Source of the DNA: an uncultured Saprospiraceae bacterium
Lineage (GTDB): Bacteria > Bacteroidota > Bacteroidia > Chitinophagales > Saprospiraceae
NCBI GenBank assembly: GCA_937951615.1
Contig: CALFBH010000092.1
Coordinates: 1-42,692, forward strand
Direction: 5' to 3'
DNA length: 42,692 nucleotides
The position numbers were made by a program, and so were the translations under genes. The notes beneath the pieces are model-generated. The model made no database searches. It saw nothing but the letters and a program-made list of their open reading frames with translations, and was not told the DNA's origin. Shown here piece after piece: positions 9,385-18,498 of the stretch. Each line of letters starts with the position of its first letter. Positions within the stretch are counted from its first letter, which is position 1.

Positions 9385-9530
9385 CAGACAGCATTATTGT
9401 TTCATTGTAGGATGGCTTCATTGTTGAAATTGCTTCATTGCTATTGTTTTTTGTTCCGCAAAAAATCACTATAACAATTTCACAATCACACAATCACACA
9501 ATTTCACAATCACACAATCATAACAATCCA
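9385..9530. repeat. Inverted word-repeat element with TTTTTTG/CAAAAAA centre
   Basis: The left arm (about 9393-9446) repeats TTCATTGT / TTGCTTCATTG words. The centre is TTTTTTG-TTCCG-CAAAAAA (9447-9465). The right arm (about 9472-9527) repeats CACAATCACACAATC. It lies between the divergent ctlX-like and CotH genes and overlaps the annotated N-terminus of the latter. Confidence 0.65.
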
Positions 9531-12416
9531 TTTCCATTGCTCATAAAAGGAAACATACAACGCTCTCGCGCTGGACAAGGTCCGCTCATCTGGCTATTGA
9601 CTTTAGTCGGCTTGTCCATTTTATTTCTGATTGGCTATCCCTTACTGTTAGTGCATAAGGCGAGTGAGCAAAAAAATGTCTTTGTCAGTTGTGACGCCGA
9701 AGAGGTAGAAGGTAAGTATTTCCTTACGGATAATAATGTGAAAGTATTTGGAAGTAATTTGCAATCCTCTGCATTTAGCCGCAGCGGAACACATTCAGTT
9801 AAGCTAGATGCTGAAAATGCTTATGGATTTACAGTGGAGTTGGATAATCCACCTGCCGCCACGCTCTATTCCTGCGAGGTATGGAGGTACACCAAAACTG
9901 CTGGTAAGGTCGATCTGGTGGTTTCTGGTCAGCCGGGCGATTTTTATGCACAATCGGAAAAAGTGATGGAAATACAAGGGAAATGGGAAAAAGTACAACT
10001 TATTTTCCAGACACCAGCCAAAGCTTTAGATCACATAAAAATATACGCATGGGCAAACAGCAACGAGGGTGTTTATCTGGATGATTTATCTATCAGACCC
10101 CTTAAAAATACAATGGCGACCATAGATAGCCTGCCTTTCGATCAAATTTCTCTGTTTGTCGAACCACAGGAGTTTAAAAAATTAGATAATAAAAAACAGG
10201 CTGCCTCAGAAATCGGTCTACTGGTTTCTGCCGATGATGACTGGGTAAAAGGCAAACTGAAAGACGATAGAGATGGTTTTGAAACCGATATCACATTGCG
10301 GCTGAAAGGAGACTGGACCGACCATTTGAGAGGAGATAAATGGTCGTTTCGGATCAAGACCGAGAAGGATAAAAGTTTTAAACGACTCAAAACATTCTCT
10401 ATTCAGCACCCTTCCACTCGTTCTTATATGCGGGAATGGCTCTACCACCGTTTCCTCCAATCGGAAGATGTACTAACACCTCGCTACGATTTTATACGCG
10501 TCACGCTCAATGGACAGCCACGCGGTATTTATGCGATAGAAGAGCATTTTGAAAAACAATTACCAGAGTATAATAAGCGAAGAGAAGGACCCATTTTAAA
10601 ATTTTCGGAAGAAGCCTACTGGCAGCTTATTCTGCAAAGAAAAGCTACTGGTGCAAAAATGGTTCAGGATCATAATGCCAATGCGCTGAACAGCGGTGTG
10701 ATACGTGGATTCAAGGAAAGCAGCCTCATGGCAGACAGCACTCGACTCAGCATTTATACCGAAGCCATTCGGAAATTATATGCTTATAAAAATGGAACTC
10801 AGCCAATTGAAGACGTTTTTGATATTGAAAAAACAGCCCGCTATTTTGCCACGATGGACTTGTTTAATGCCCATCACGGGCTGACCTGGCACAATAGCCG
10901 TTTTTATTATAACCCGGTCATCAGAAAACTAGAACCTGTCGGTTTTGATGGTTTTGGTGAAACGTCGGGCGATTATGTGCGTCCCTTTCTGGCTTACCAT
11001 TATAACACGACTCAAAAAGTAGAAACCGAACCTTATAAACAATTATTTGCCAGTCCGATTTTTATGGATGCCTATATCAAAGCCCTGCTGCGGTACTCCG
11101 ACAAAGAATTTGTGCAGATTTTTCTTGCCAATATCAAAGAAGACCTAGACAATCGAAAAGACCTATTATTATCAGAATTTCCCGATGCTTTTGTAGATGC
11201 TAGTTATATTGTAGAACGGGCGAAAAAAATCAGGCTACACCTCCTGCCACTTGGCGCAGAATCAGTGCGGGCACATTGGGATGCAGCATCGAAAAAACTC
11301 TACGTTCGCAATGCCCATGCAGTTGGTTTGCGGGTAGTTGGGTATAGCTTTGGCAAAAATAGCGACATTGGAATCCCACCAGTTTACATGCAGATGCAAC
11401 AACGCAATGCAGTCCCAAAATTCCATGAAATTCCATTTAAAAATACACCAGGAAAAACACCTCGTTTTGTAGATTACCAAATGGCAGGACTGGATTCTGT
11501 GTATCGCACGCCTGTATTGGCAACGCCCATACCCATTTTTCAGAAAACTAAAACAAGCACAGCCACCTTGCCCGATTTTGTAATAGAAGAAGGCAATACC
11601 ATCAAAATTCCAGAAGGCGAGTTTACACTCAATCAGTTGATGGAAATTCCTGCCGGCAAAACGCTCTGGCTGGATGCCGGGGCAAAAATTGTCTTGGAAG
11701 AAGGCGCAGGCATCCTGTCGTACAGCGCGGTACAATTGCGCGGTACAGCCGACAATCCCATTGTCATAGAGGCAAAAACAGCACAAAATTCCGGCTTCAC
11801 CGTCTTACAGGCAAAAGAAGAATCAATGGTCAGCCACGCCATTTTCAAAAACCTCAATGCCCTACAAAAAGGAAGTTGGAATATGACTGGCGCAGTCACC
11901 TTCTACGAATCGCCCATCACCATCAACCGTATGGTCGTAACAGACAATCAATGTGAAGATGCCGTAAACCTGATTCGCTGCCATATCCGCATCCAGCAAC
12001 TCAAGATCATCAATGCCCTCCGCGATGCCCTCGACGGTGATTTCTGCACCGGACAAATCGACAATATAGAAGTCATCAACCCCGGCAATGACGGACTAGA
12101 TTTTTCAGGCAGCCAGCTACATATTGTTAATTGTAACATCACACAGGCAGGCGACAAAGGCATCAGCGTAGGCGAAGAATCCACCGTCAGTATCGGAAAA
12201 GCGACAATCAATGGTGCAGTAAGTGCCTTAGCCTCCAAAGACCTCTCAAAAGTGTATGTAGATGAAATCAACATCAAAAATTGCACCCGCGCTTTTGCTG
12301 CTTATCGCAAAAAACCGGAGTATGGACCAGCTACGATTGAAGTGAAGAAATATACTTCGGAAGGGGTGAAGTTTTTGCAGGCTATTGAGAAAGGGTCGAA
12401 GTTGGTCTTGCCTTGA
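9438..12416 (+). CDS. CotH-domain membrane protein fused to a right-handed beta-helix
   Basis: The protein is up to 992 residues. A TM anchor lies at about residues 50-72 (WLLTLVGLSILFLIGYPLLL). Next come a carbohydrate-binding-like jelly roll (about 80-205), a CotH kinase domain (about 270-590, with LRLKGDWTDHLRGDKWSFRI, IYAIEEHFEKQL and FNAHHGLTWHNSRFYYNP), and a C-terminal parallel beta-helix (about 790-970). CotH proteins in spores phosphorylate coat proteins; the role in Bacteroidota is not established. The first 33 residues (ISQSHNHTISQSHNH) are just the translated intergenic CACAATCA repeat. I therefore suspect the real start is later, for example TTG at 9537. The gene is divergent from ctlX and convergent with the coiled-coil gene at 12663. 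Confidence 0.8.
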   Translation: MLLFFVPQKITITISQSHNHTISQSHNHNNPFPLLIKGNIQRSRAGQGPLIWLLTLVGLSILFLIGYPLLLVHKASEQKNVFVSCDAEEVEGKYFLTDNNVKVFGSNLQSSAFSRSGTHSVKLDAENAYGFTVELDNPPAATLYSCEVWRYTKTAGKVDLVVSGQPGDFYAQSEKVMEIQGKWEKVQLIFQTPAKALDHIKIYAWANSNEGVYLDDLSIRPLKNTMATIDSLPFDQISLFVEPQEFKKLDNKKQAASEIGLLVSADDDWVKGKLKDDRDGFETDITLRLKGDWTDHLRGDKWSFRIKTEKDKSFKRLKTFSIQHPSTRSYMREWLYHRFLQSEDVLTPRYDFIRVTLNGQPRGIYAIEEHFEKQLPEYNKRREGPILKFSEEAYWQLILQRKATGAKMVQDHNANALNSGVIRGFKESSLMADSTRLSIYTEAIRKLYAYKNGTQPIEDVFDIEKTARYFATMDLFNAHHGLTWHNSRFYYNPVIRKLEPVGFDGFGETSGDYVRPFLAYHYNTTQKVETEPYKQLFASPIFMDAYIKALLRYSDKEFVQIFLANIKEDLDNRKDLLLSEFPDAFVDASYIVERAKKIRLHLLPLGAESVRAHWDAASKKLYVRNAHAVGLRVVGYSFGKNSDIGIPPVYMQMQQRNAVPKFHEIPFKNTPGKTPRFVDYQMAGLDSVYRTPVLATPIPIFQKTKTSTATLPDFVIEEGNTIKIPEGEFTLNQLMEIPAGKTLWLDAGAKIVLEEGAGILSYSAVQLRGTADNPIVIEAKTAQNSGFTVLQAKEESMVSHAIFKNLNALQKGSWNMTGAVTFYESPITINRMVVTDNQCEDAVNLIRCHIRIQQLKIINALRDALDGDFCTGQIDNIEVINPGNDGLDFSGSQLHIVNCNITQAGDKGISVGEESTVSIGKATINGAVSALASKDLSKVYVDEINIKNCTRAFAAYRKKPEYGPATIEVKKYTSEGVKFLQAIEKGSKLVLP

Positions 12417-12575
12417 TGTTTTTTTGGACTACGAGTTGTGTACTTTAAGGGTTTACAGTCTCTATGATGCAGCTAGATCATATAGTAATTTATTATTGAA
12501 AAACGCTGGAAGCATAAAAAAAGCTCCTAAATGGAATAAATCTTATCTGAATAAAAGCGAAATTAAGCCACTATA

Positions 12576-12608
12576 AAAAAAAGCCCAGCAATGCCAGGCT
12601 TCAATTTT
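12576..12608. terminator. Bidirectional terminator after the CotH gene
   Basis: AAGCC (12581-12585) pairs with GGCTT (12597-12601), and an inner GC-AAT-GC pair adds to the stem. It is flanked by an A-tract on the left and a T-tract on the right, so it can stop transcripts from both converging genes. Word-like GAATTTGAATTTGACG repeats follow at 12630-12665. Confidence 0.6.
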
Positions 12609-12662
12609 TTCAAAAACGCCACATCCAGTTGAATTTGAATTTGACGTTTGCATTTGAATTTA

Positions 12663-13331
12663 TTAGTTCAAATCAGATAACTTGTCTTTCAGCGCTTCAA
12701 TAGTGTTCTTTTGCGCACCGATTTCGTCCTGCTTCACGCCCTGCTCCACAAAATTCTGGTCAATATCTTTTTCGCGGGCAATAATCGTTTCTTTAGCTTT
12801 CTCGATATCCTGCTCGTAACCTTCTTTTTCTTTACCTAATTTTTTCAAATCACTTTCCAGTTTTTTCATCGCTTTTTCTTCTGCTTTGATTTCATCTTCC
12901 AGCATATCGCGAGCAACAATCAGTGCAAATTCATACAATTGTTTTTCGACGACTTTAAACTCTGCAGGATGCTGTTCTGAATGCAGAAATGCGCCACCTA
13001 GATCATACCATACTGTGATGATACTGCTTGTGCCACTTGCCACCACTCTGGCATACACATCAAAATCATTATTACTTAATGATTTGTATTTGGCATTGTC
13101 AGTGAAAATTTCTCCACTTTTTTTATCATATTTAGTTTTGCCTTTCAGCGTTTTGCTGGCAAATTTTTCCCAGGCTTTTTGTACATCTTTCTGACCTGTT
13201 TTCGGCAATTCCATTGACAAAGAATTATAAGAACCCTGGCTCATCAATTGTATGCCTTCTTCGATAAATTGTGCAAAGCTGGCTGAAATACCAAAGACCA
13301 TAAGCAATGCAAGTACTGTAAATTTCTTCAT
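12663..13331 (-). CDS. Secreted protein with C-terminal coiled coil
   Basis: This 222-residue protein has a signal peptide (MKKFTVLALLMVFGISASFA). Residues 25-135 form a compact region of unknown fold (WEKFASKTLKGKTKYDKKSG; VWYDLGGAFLHSEQHP). Residues about 140-222 form a long heptad-rich coiled coil with many Lys and Glu (AEEKAMKKLESDLKKLGKEK). I do not recognise a named family. It is probably periplasmic or surface-exposed and may oligomerise. It is monocistronic and divergent from the Ig-like lipoprotein gene across a 351-bp gap. Function unknown. Confidence 0.75.
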   Translation of the reverse strand: MKKFTVLALLMVFGISASFAQFIEEGIQLMSQGSYNSLSMELPKTGQKDVQKAWEKFASKTLKGKTKYDKKSGEIFTDNAKYKSLSNNDFDVYARVVASGTSSIITVWYDLGGAFLHSEQHPAEFKVVEKQLYEFALIVARDMLEDEIKAEEKAMKKLESDLKKLGKEKEGYEQDIEKAKETIIAREKDIDQNFVEQGVKQDEIGAQKNTIEALKDKLSDLN

Positions 13332-13367
13332 GATAAATGTAATATTATTTTAGGTAAAGTAAAACTA

Positions 13368-13575
13368 AATAAGTTTAAGTACAAGTTTAAGATTAAGTTT
13401 AAATAGAACCTTTATATTCACTTTTCCATATAGGAACGTGAAATGTCGAAAAGTGTCACATTAGAACGCTCCGTTTAGAACATGTTCTTAATCTCTTATT
13501 AAGCCTTGCTATAAAAAGTGTTGCCTCTGGCAATACCCCATTTAAAACTTAAACTTAGTCTTAAACTTAAACTTA
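13368..13575. repeat. AAGTTTAAG inverted word-repeat element
   Basis: The left arm (13368-13404) repeats AAGTTTAAG. The right arm (13540-13575) repeats its complement, CTTAAACTTA. The arms align over about 35 bp with small indels and are about 135 bp apart. A TTGCCTCTGGCAAT hairpin lies just inside the right arm. The gap separates divergent genes, so it also holds their promoters. Confidence 0.75.
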
Positions 13576-13654
13576 CTATCCATATAATATGCCAAATTAA
13601 CTTTCACATAACAAAATAGTGTGCCTTAGATTCGTCTTTATAGCTGAACACTTA

Positions 13655-13662
13655 TAATTTTG
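13655..13662 (+). promoter_or_regulatory. -7 promoter element upstream of the Ig-like lipoprotein
   Basis: TAATTTTG matches TAnnTTTG and ends 20 bp before the start codon. No clear TTTG is seen at the -33 position, so only the -7 half is supported. Confidence 0.4.
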
Positions 13663-13682
13663 ACACAAATTTTAGCAAAAAT

Positions 13683-15476
13683 ATGCAGCCATTTCGTTCC
13701 GTCTTATTTGTTTTCATCAGTCTATGCACTTTAGTCTTGTACGGTTGTGCCAATCCCATTCGTCCCGATGGAGGGCCGCGCGACAAGCAGGCACCTAGGG
13801 TAGACTCGACCAGTTCGACACCATTTTCTTCTACTAATTTTGATGAAAATAAAATCGTCATCACTTTTGATGAATGGGTGCGACTCAAAAATCCACAGAC
13901 ACAAATTGTCATTTCGCCACCACCGGAAAAATTCCCAGAGGTAAGAGTAAAAGGCAAATCCGTCGTGATGGAATTTGAAGAGGACTTGCGTCCAAATACC
14001 ACTTATACCATCAATTTTGGGGAAGCAGTCGAAGACCTGACAGAAAGCAATAAAGCCAAAGACCTGCGTTTTGTTTTTTCAACGGGCAATGAAATTGATT
14101 CCCTGTTTGTCCGAGGAACAGTCGTAGATGCTTACACAGGCGAAGGGCAGGAAGATGTATTGGTGATGCTTTACGCAAATATGGAGGACTCCGTTATTTA
14201 TAAAGAAAATCCATATTATTTTGCACGAACGAATGGCAGTGGCAGTTTTACAATTGAAAATCTAAAAGAGGGCAAATACAAAGCCTTGGCTTTAAAAGAT
14301 GAAAATTTCAATTACCGATTTGATTTGGAAAGTGAACAAATTGCTTTTTTAGAAAAAGAAATCCTGCTGACCGACAGCTTTGCTAGTGCTCTCCGTTTTT
14401 TGCTATTTCAGCAAGCACAGCCTTTACAATTGAAAACTGCCGAAGCAACACAATACGGACGAATCCGTTTTGAATTGACTGAACCTCCACAGAAAATCAA
14501 CTTGCAACACCTGACCGATGAGCGTGGTTTTTCCAATTATGCAGAAATAGATGCAGATTCTATCCTCTACTGGTACGACATGCCCACAAGTCCAGATAAG
14601 CAGCAATTTGTACTGTTTTCCGAAGCAGATTTTCGGGACAGCATTGAAGTCAGTGTACCCACAAAAGACAAATTTCTGGAAAGCAAACCCAAAGTCAAAC
14701 TAATGTTCCGCACCACTTCCAGCGCACCAGCCAGCAAAGGGAAAGCGGCTACAGACAAATACGAAGAAGCCGTCACACTTGCCAAACGGCAGGATATACC
14801 ACCAGGCAAGCCCACCGACATAGAATTTAATCACCCATTATATAAAATAGAAGGTACCAATATTGTGCTGCTAGAAGACAGCATTAAACGTCCCGTCGTA
14901 CCCGTTCTTGAAGTCAAAAAAAATGCGCGGCGAATTTTAGTGCTGGATTACGACTGGAAAGAAGGAGTGCGCTATGAGCTTAATATCCCCGCAGGCGCAC
15001 TGACCGATATTTACGGACTCACCAACGATTCCCTACGCATACCTTATCAGGTCAATAAAATAGCCGACTACAGTACACTCGATCTGACCATTGATTCATT
15101 GGAAAAAGGAAAACATTACCTCATAGAGCTATTAGATAGTAAAGGAAAGCTGATAGAAAATATGACCGCTACAAATGGTGAAATTTTCCAGCGAAGTTTT
15201 CCCATGTTATCACCTACCGAATACAGTGTGCGTGTAGTAGAAGACACGAACAAAAATGGCAAATGGGACAGCGGGAATTACCTCAAAAAACAACAGCCCG
15301 AAAAAGTTTATATCAAACAAATCACTGGATTAAGACCTGATTGGGATGTAGAAACAGTCATGAGCCTGAAAGACCCGCCGAAAACAGTAGGAGGAAAAGG
15401 TGGGAAAGGAAAAATCGACAAAACAGGAACACCCACAGGAGACCGCCCAAAATCGTTAGGCAAAGGAAGAAACTAG
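13683..15476 (+). CDS. Ig-like (SbsA/Big_5-type) lipoprotein
   Basis: This 597-residue protein has a lipoprotein signal peptide ending LVLYGC (Cys22), followed by the conserved NPIRPDGGPRDKQAPRVDST. The next domain (about 45-115, ITFDEWVRL... TTYTINFGEAVEDLTE) is the SbsA Ig-like fold of Big_5 type. A carboxypeptidase-regulatory-like domain follows (about 125-195, RGTVVDAYTGEGQEDVLVML). A second Ig-like repeat is seen around 400-460 (YELNIPAGALTDIYGL). The C-terminus is basic and Gly-rich. This architecture recurs across Bacteroidota as an uncharacterised cell-surface lipoprotein. It is transcribed toward dnaN but is separated from it by a 355-bp repeat-filled gap. Confidence 0.85.
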   Translation: MQPFRSVLFVFISLCTLVLYGCANPIRPDGGPRDKQAPRVDSTSSTPFSSTNFDENKIVITFDEWVRLKNPQTQIVISPPPEKFPEVRVKGKSVVMEFEEDLRPNTTYTINFGEAVEDLTESNKAKDLRFVFSTGNEIDSLFVRGTVVDAYTGEGQEDVLVMLYANMEDSVIYKENPYYFARTNGSGSFTIENLKEGKYKALALKDENFNYRFDLESEQIAFLEKEILLTDSFASALRFLLFQQAQPLQLKTAEATQYGRIRFELTEPPQKINLQHLTDERGFSNYAEIDADSILYWYDMPTSPDKQQFVLFSEADFRDSIEVSVPTKDKFLESKPKVKLMFRTTSSAPASKGKAATDKYEEAVTLAKRQDIPPGKPTDIEFNHPLYKIEGTNIVLLEDSIKRPVVPVLEVKKNARRILVLDYDWKEGVRYELNIPAGALTDIYGLTNDSLRIPYQVNKIADYSTLDLTIDSLEKGKHYLIELLDSKGKLIENMTATNGEIFQRSFPMLSPTEYSVRVVEDTNKNGKWDSGNYLKKQQPEKVYIKQITGLRPDWDVETVMSLKDPPKTVGGKGGKGKIDKTGTPTGDRPKSLGKGRN

Positions 15477-15700
15477 TATCAGTGGCAGTATCAGTTTCAA
15501 TTTCAGTACCAATTAAAGTATCTGCGGGCAGATTCTCCCTTAGGAGCTAGAGTCCAGCGTGGGCAGTAGCAGTACCAATGGCAGTATCAGTTTCAATTTC
15601 AGTATTAGTTTCAGTACCAATTACAATCATTATTCATGAATTGAGACAATAAATTAGTATTGAGATTGATATTGCCACTGATATTGCCACTGATATTGCC
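15475..15700. repeat. CAGTATCAGTTTC word-repeat element
   Basis: A 25-bp sequence beginning GGCAGTATCAGTTTCAATTT occurs identically at 15484-15508 and 15580-15604. Both copies are embedded in longer runs of CAGTA/CAATTTC words. The complementary arm (15654-15700) reads TTGAGATTGATATTGCCACT and then repeats ATATTGCCACTG. The arms can fold on each other. The element fills most of the gap between the Ig-like gene and dnaN. Confidence 0.75.
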
Positions 15701-15761
15701 TTATTCAGCCGTTTTCCACATTTTGTTAATATTTAAATACAAAAAAGACAAAGAGAACTTG

Positions 15762-15769
15762 TATTTTTG
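15762..15769 (+). promoter_or_regulatory. -7 promoter element upstream of dnaN
   Basis: TATTTTTG fits TAnnTTTG and lies about 63 bp before the dnaN ATG. A matching -33 TTTG at the usual spacing was not found. It lies downstream of the word-repeat element, so dnaN would be transcribed without it. Confidence 0.4.
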
Positions 15770-15831
15770 ACCTCCTAGTATTTTTCTTTACGATTACTTA
15801 TAACAAACTTTGATTAACTCAATAATAAAAT

Positions 15832-16947
15832 ATGAATTTTAGTGTTTCTTCATCTGACCTGCTCAAACAACTACAACTTGTAGGTGGAGCCATAGGTTCA
15901 AATCCGGTTCTCCCGATATTGGAAGATTTTTTATTTACAATTGATGGCAATAAATTATCTATTGCTTCTACGGATTTGGAAACTTCCATTGCTACAGAAC
16001 TTGAAATTCAGGCAGACAAGAACGGGAGCGTAGCCATTCCTGGTAAAATTCTGCTGGATACACTCAAAGCTCTTCCCGAACAGCCAATTACCTTCAATGT
16101 AGATGATGAAAATTTCGGGATAGAAATTACATCTGCTTATGGCAAATACAAACTAGCTGGAGAAAATGGGCAGGACTTCCCGCGCATCCCTTCACCAGAT
16201 GGTGTGGATAGTATTGAAGTGCCTTCGAGTTCATTGAATAAAGCGATTGTAAAAACATTATTTGCGACCAGCAATGATGAGTTGCGTCCGGCAATGACAG
16301 GCGTATATTTTCAGGTTGATTTCAATAAGATTACTTTTGTCGCAACGGATGCACACAAACTGGTTAAATATACCTTCAGCGATATAAAGAGTGATGTTTC
16401 GACTTCATTCATCGTACCGAAAAAAGCGTTGAACTTATTGAAAAATGCTTTGCCTTCAGGCGGTGATGTGAAAGTGTCCTTCAACAAAGCACACGTATTT
16501 TTCAATTTTGGCGACGTGGATATGTCCTGCCGATTGATTGATGCACGTTACCCAGATTATAATGCCGTTATTCCAGTTGATAATCCGCACTTACTGACAT
16601 TGGGGCGCAGTGATTTTCAAAGCTCGCTCAAGCGTATCGCTATTTATGCCAATAAAACAACCAATCAGGTTATTCTGAATATTAAAAATCAAGACCTTGA
16701 TATTTCTGCACAGGATTTGGATTTCTCCAATGAGGCAGTTGAGAAAATGGGCTGTACTTATACAGGCGAGCCACTCAGCATCGGCTTCAATGCCAAATTT
16801 CTTGGAGAGATGCTCGGTGTATTAGAATCTGATGATGTCAAAATGGAGTTATCTTCTTCTACCCGTGCAGGTATTTTATTGCCTGCCGAGCCAGATGAAG
16901 GAGAAGATATTTTAATGTTGGTGATGCCCGTTATGTTGAGCAACTAA
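15832..16947 (+). CDS. dnaN: DNA polymerase III subunit beta (sliding clamp)
   Basis: This 371-residue protein has the expected length and three-domain organisation of the beta clamp. Characteristic stretches are FSVSSSDLLKQLQLVGGAIG at the N-terminus, LPILEDFLF, the ATDAHKLVKY segment in the middle domain, and the C-terminal end LVMPVMLSN, which corresponds to the canonical MPMR/L terminus. The dimeric ring tethers polymerase III to DNA. It is not accompanied by dnaA, recF or gyrB here, as is common in Bacteroidota. A possible -7 element lies upstream, and a strong cruciform starts 8 bp after the stop codon. Confidence 0.97.
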   Translation: MNFSVSSSDLLKQLQLVGGAIGSNPVLPILEDFLFTIDGNKLSIASTDLETSIATELEIQADKNGSVAIPGKILLDTLKALPEQPITFNVDDENFGIEITSAYGKYKLAGENGQDFPRIPSPDGVDSIEVPSSSLNKAIVKTLFATSNDELRPAMTGVYFQVDFNKITFVATDAHKLVKYTFSDIKSDVSTSFIVPKKALNLLKNALPSGGDVKVSFNKAHVFFNFGDVDMSCRLIDARYPDYNAVIPVDNPHLLTLGRSDFQSSLKRIAIYANKTTNQVILNIKNQDLDISAQDLDFSNEAVEKMGCTYTGEPLSIGFNAKFLGEMLGVLESDDVKMELSSSTRAGILLPAEPDEGEDILMLVMPVMLSN

Positions 16948-16954
16948 CATGCTT

Positions 16955-17083
16955 CGGAATTGACCATTAATTGATTTGCACGCCTATTTCGCAAAAGCGG
17001 TGGGTTTAAACCCACCGCTTTTGCGAAATAGGCGGATGGAAAATTCATTTTTTAGCCCCTGAACCAATTAATGGTCAATTCCG
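16955..17083. repeat. Nested cruciform with a perfect 54-bp palindrome
   Basis: The outer arms CGGAATTGACCATTAATTG (16955-16973) and its exact complement (17065-17083) are 19 bp each. Between them, 16981-17034 is a perfect 54-bp palindrome centred on GGGTTTAAACCC, with no loop. Its half begins CGCCTATTTCGCAAAAGCGG. It lies between the convergent dnaN and flavin reductase genes. Confidence 0.9.
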
Positions 17084-17137
17084 ACATGCTTTTATAAAGA
17101 AGTAACTAAATGAAACCCTGTGGGGCGGCTTGAAAAG

Positions 17138-17176
17138 AAAAGACCTGATAGATTTTTAAAATCTTTCAGGTCTTTT
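17138..17176. terminator. Bidirectional intrinsic terminator
   Basis: AAAAGACCTGA (17138-17148) pairs with TCAGGTCTTTT (17166-17176), with an inner AGATTTTTAAAATCT pairing. A-tract and T-tract flank the stem, which suits the convergent dnaN and flavin reductase genes. Confidence 0.75.
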
Positions 17177-17215
17177 AGATTTTATAAGGATTGTGTGAAT
17201 AAATACTTTTAATGC

Positions 17216-17239
17216 TTCATTCATTCATTCATTCATTCA
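17216..17239. repeat. TTCA tetranucleotide repeat
   Basis: Six tandem TTCA units sit between the terminator and the flavin reductase stop codon, followed by a T-tract. Confidence 0.8.
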
Positions 17240-17249
17240 TTTTTTTTAC

Positions 17250-18152
17250 CTAAACAGCTAGCATCAGAATACCAGCTGCTTTGGCCGTCTGCCCGCTTTT
17301 TATCATGGCTTTCGCATAATGGTGTAACCTCGTTTGCAAAGCCACTTTATCATCGCCACATTCAGCCATCAATTCTTGTACTCTTTTATCTTTTGATGCA
17401 CTGTTTATCTCTGCTTCTGTTGGCAAAGCTTCTAGTCCAGCCAGTGTACCGAGGTCATTGCCCGTCAATACATGACTATTTCGTACCGAAGCAGGCAGGC
17501 TATCAAAGCCGATACTAATCTTGGTAACAGGTTGAAACAAAGTAAAAATCGCGTCTCCACTTGCGCGAGTATAATAGGAGCGTCCCATGCGCCCGACAAG
17601 ATCTATTTTGTGTGGATTGATACGCCCATTGTCCACCACATTTTCATCAATGTGCATCCGCAATACATGGCAGACAATCAAATGCCCTGCACCTCCCTGA
17701 TCGCCTAAAGTGATAATTTCTGTCACCCGACATTCCATTTGTACAGGAGATTCTTTGATGCGTGGTGGCTCTATCAACTCTGAAGCAAGTGGTGTCAGCC
17801 CCGATTTAGAAAACTCGCTCACCGCTTTATCAAACTGTATAGACGCTACCGCCATTTGTCGCACAATACTATAATTGACCACATTAATAACGACTTCTTT
17901 ATTGGTTTGGATATTGTACAGCGTGTCCTTTGTCGTATTATCAGATACGCGTCGATTGGATGAAAAAACGACGATAGGTGGGTTGGAGCTAAAAGCATTA
18001 AAGAAACTGTATGGTGCAATATTCGCCACACCATTTTCATCAATAGTACTTGCAAAAGCAATAGGACGAGGTGCAACAGCACCTAGTAAAAACTGGTGTA
18101 GGTCGCGGGTTGGGGTGGATTTTGGATCAATTGTTAGCATAGTCTGATTCAT
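17250..18152 (-). CDS. Flavin reductase-like FMN-binding protein
   Basis: This 300-residue protein has the split-barrel FMN-binding fold of the flavin reductase-like family. The N-terminal half carries the signature LLGAVAPRPIAFASTIDENG and NIAPYSFFNAFSSNPPIVVF, which in relatives bind FMN. A C-terminal extension of about 90 residues (FDSLPASVRNSHVLTGNDLG...) occurs in the longer members. The family includes NAD(P)H:flavin oxidoreductases and members of unknown function. There is no signal peptide, so it is cytosolic. It is a single-gene unit between the dnaN terminator and a 346-bp divergent promoter gap. The exact electron donor and acceptor are unknown. Confidence 0.85.
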   Translation of the reverse strand: MNQTMLTIDPKSTPTRDLHQFLLGAVAPRPIAFASTIDENGVANIAPYSFFNAFSSNPPIVVFSSNRRVSDNTTKDTLYNIQTNKEVVINVVNYSIVRQMAVASIQFDKAVSEFSKSGLTPLASELIEPPRIKESPVQMECRVTEIITLGDQGGAGHLIVCHVLRMHIDENVVDNGRINPHKIDLVGRMGRSYYTRASGDAIFTLFQPVTKISIGFDSLPASVRNSHVLTGNDLGTLAGLEALPTEAEINSASKDKRVQELMAECGDDKVALQTRLHHYAKAMIKSGQTAKAAGILMLAV

Positions 18153-18498
18153 TTATTTAGCGCAAAATACGAACTCAAACCCGAAATCAAATTAAAATTG
18201 AAGAATTTCATGCCTGATAAGAGGCTTTAAGAAGCAAATTTTTGAAAATGGCTTTTAAGGCGGTTTTAATTTTTTATCGAAACTGTATTTTATTGATAAT
18301 TAGATTTTTACGTGAAAATTATCCCTAATTATTTTTAATGATTTATTTTTTTGATTATTGAAGAATTGTGATATTAGGAATATAAGATATTTAAAATCTT
18401 ATAAAAATAACCCAGCATTAAGCTTGCATATTTGCAGTGCGATTAAAATCGCTTCAATCTATTTCTAATTTTTACAAACTTTATTATAAAACGTAACT
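18153..18498. other. Divergent AT-rich intergenic region
   Basis: This 346-bp region between divergent genes is very AT-rich. It contains only small palindromes, such as GCGATT-AA-AATCGC (18439-18452) and AGATATTTAAAATCTT near 18386. None of the word repeats seen elsewhere is present. It presumably holds both promoters. Confidence 0.5.

Noticed and set aside
12385-12576. 63-residue ORF after the CotH gene
   Set aside because: It overlaps the end of the CotH gene in another frame, has no recognisable features and ends at the terminator.
15712-15720. TTTTCCACA as a DnaA box and a replication origin before dnaN
   Set aside because: A single imperfect box without a cluster, and no dnaA nearby; not enough to call an origin.
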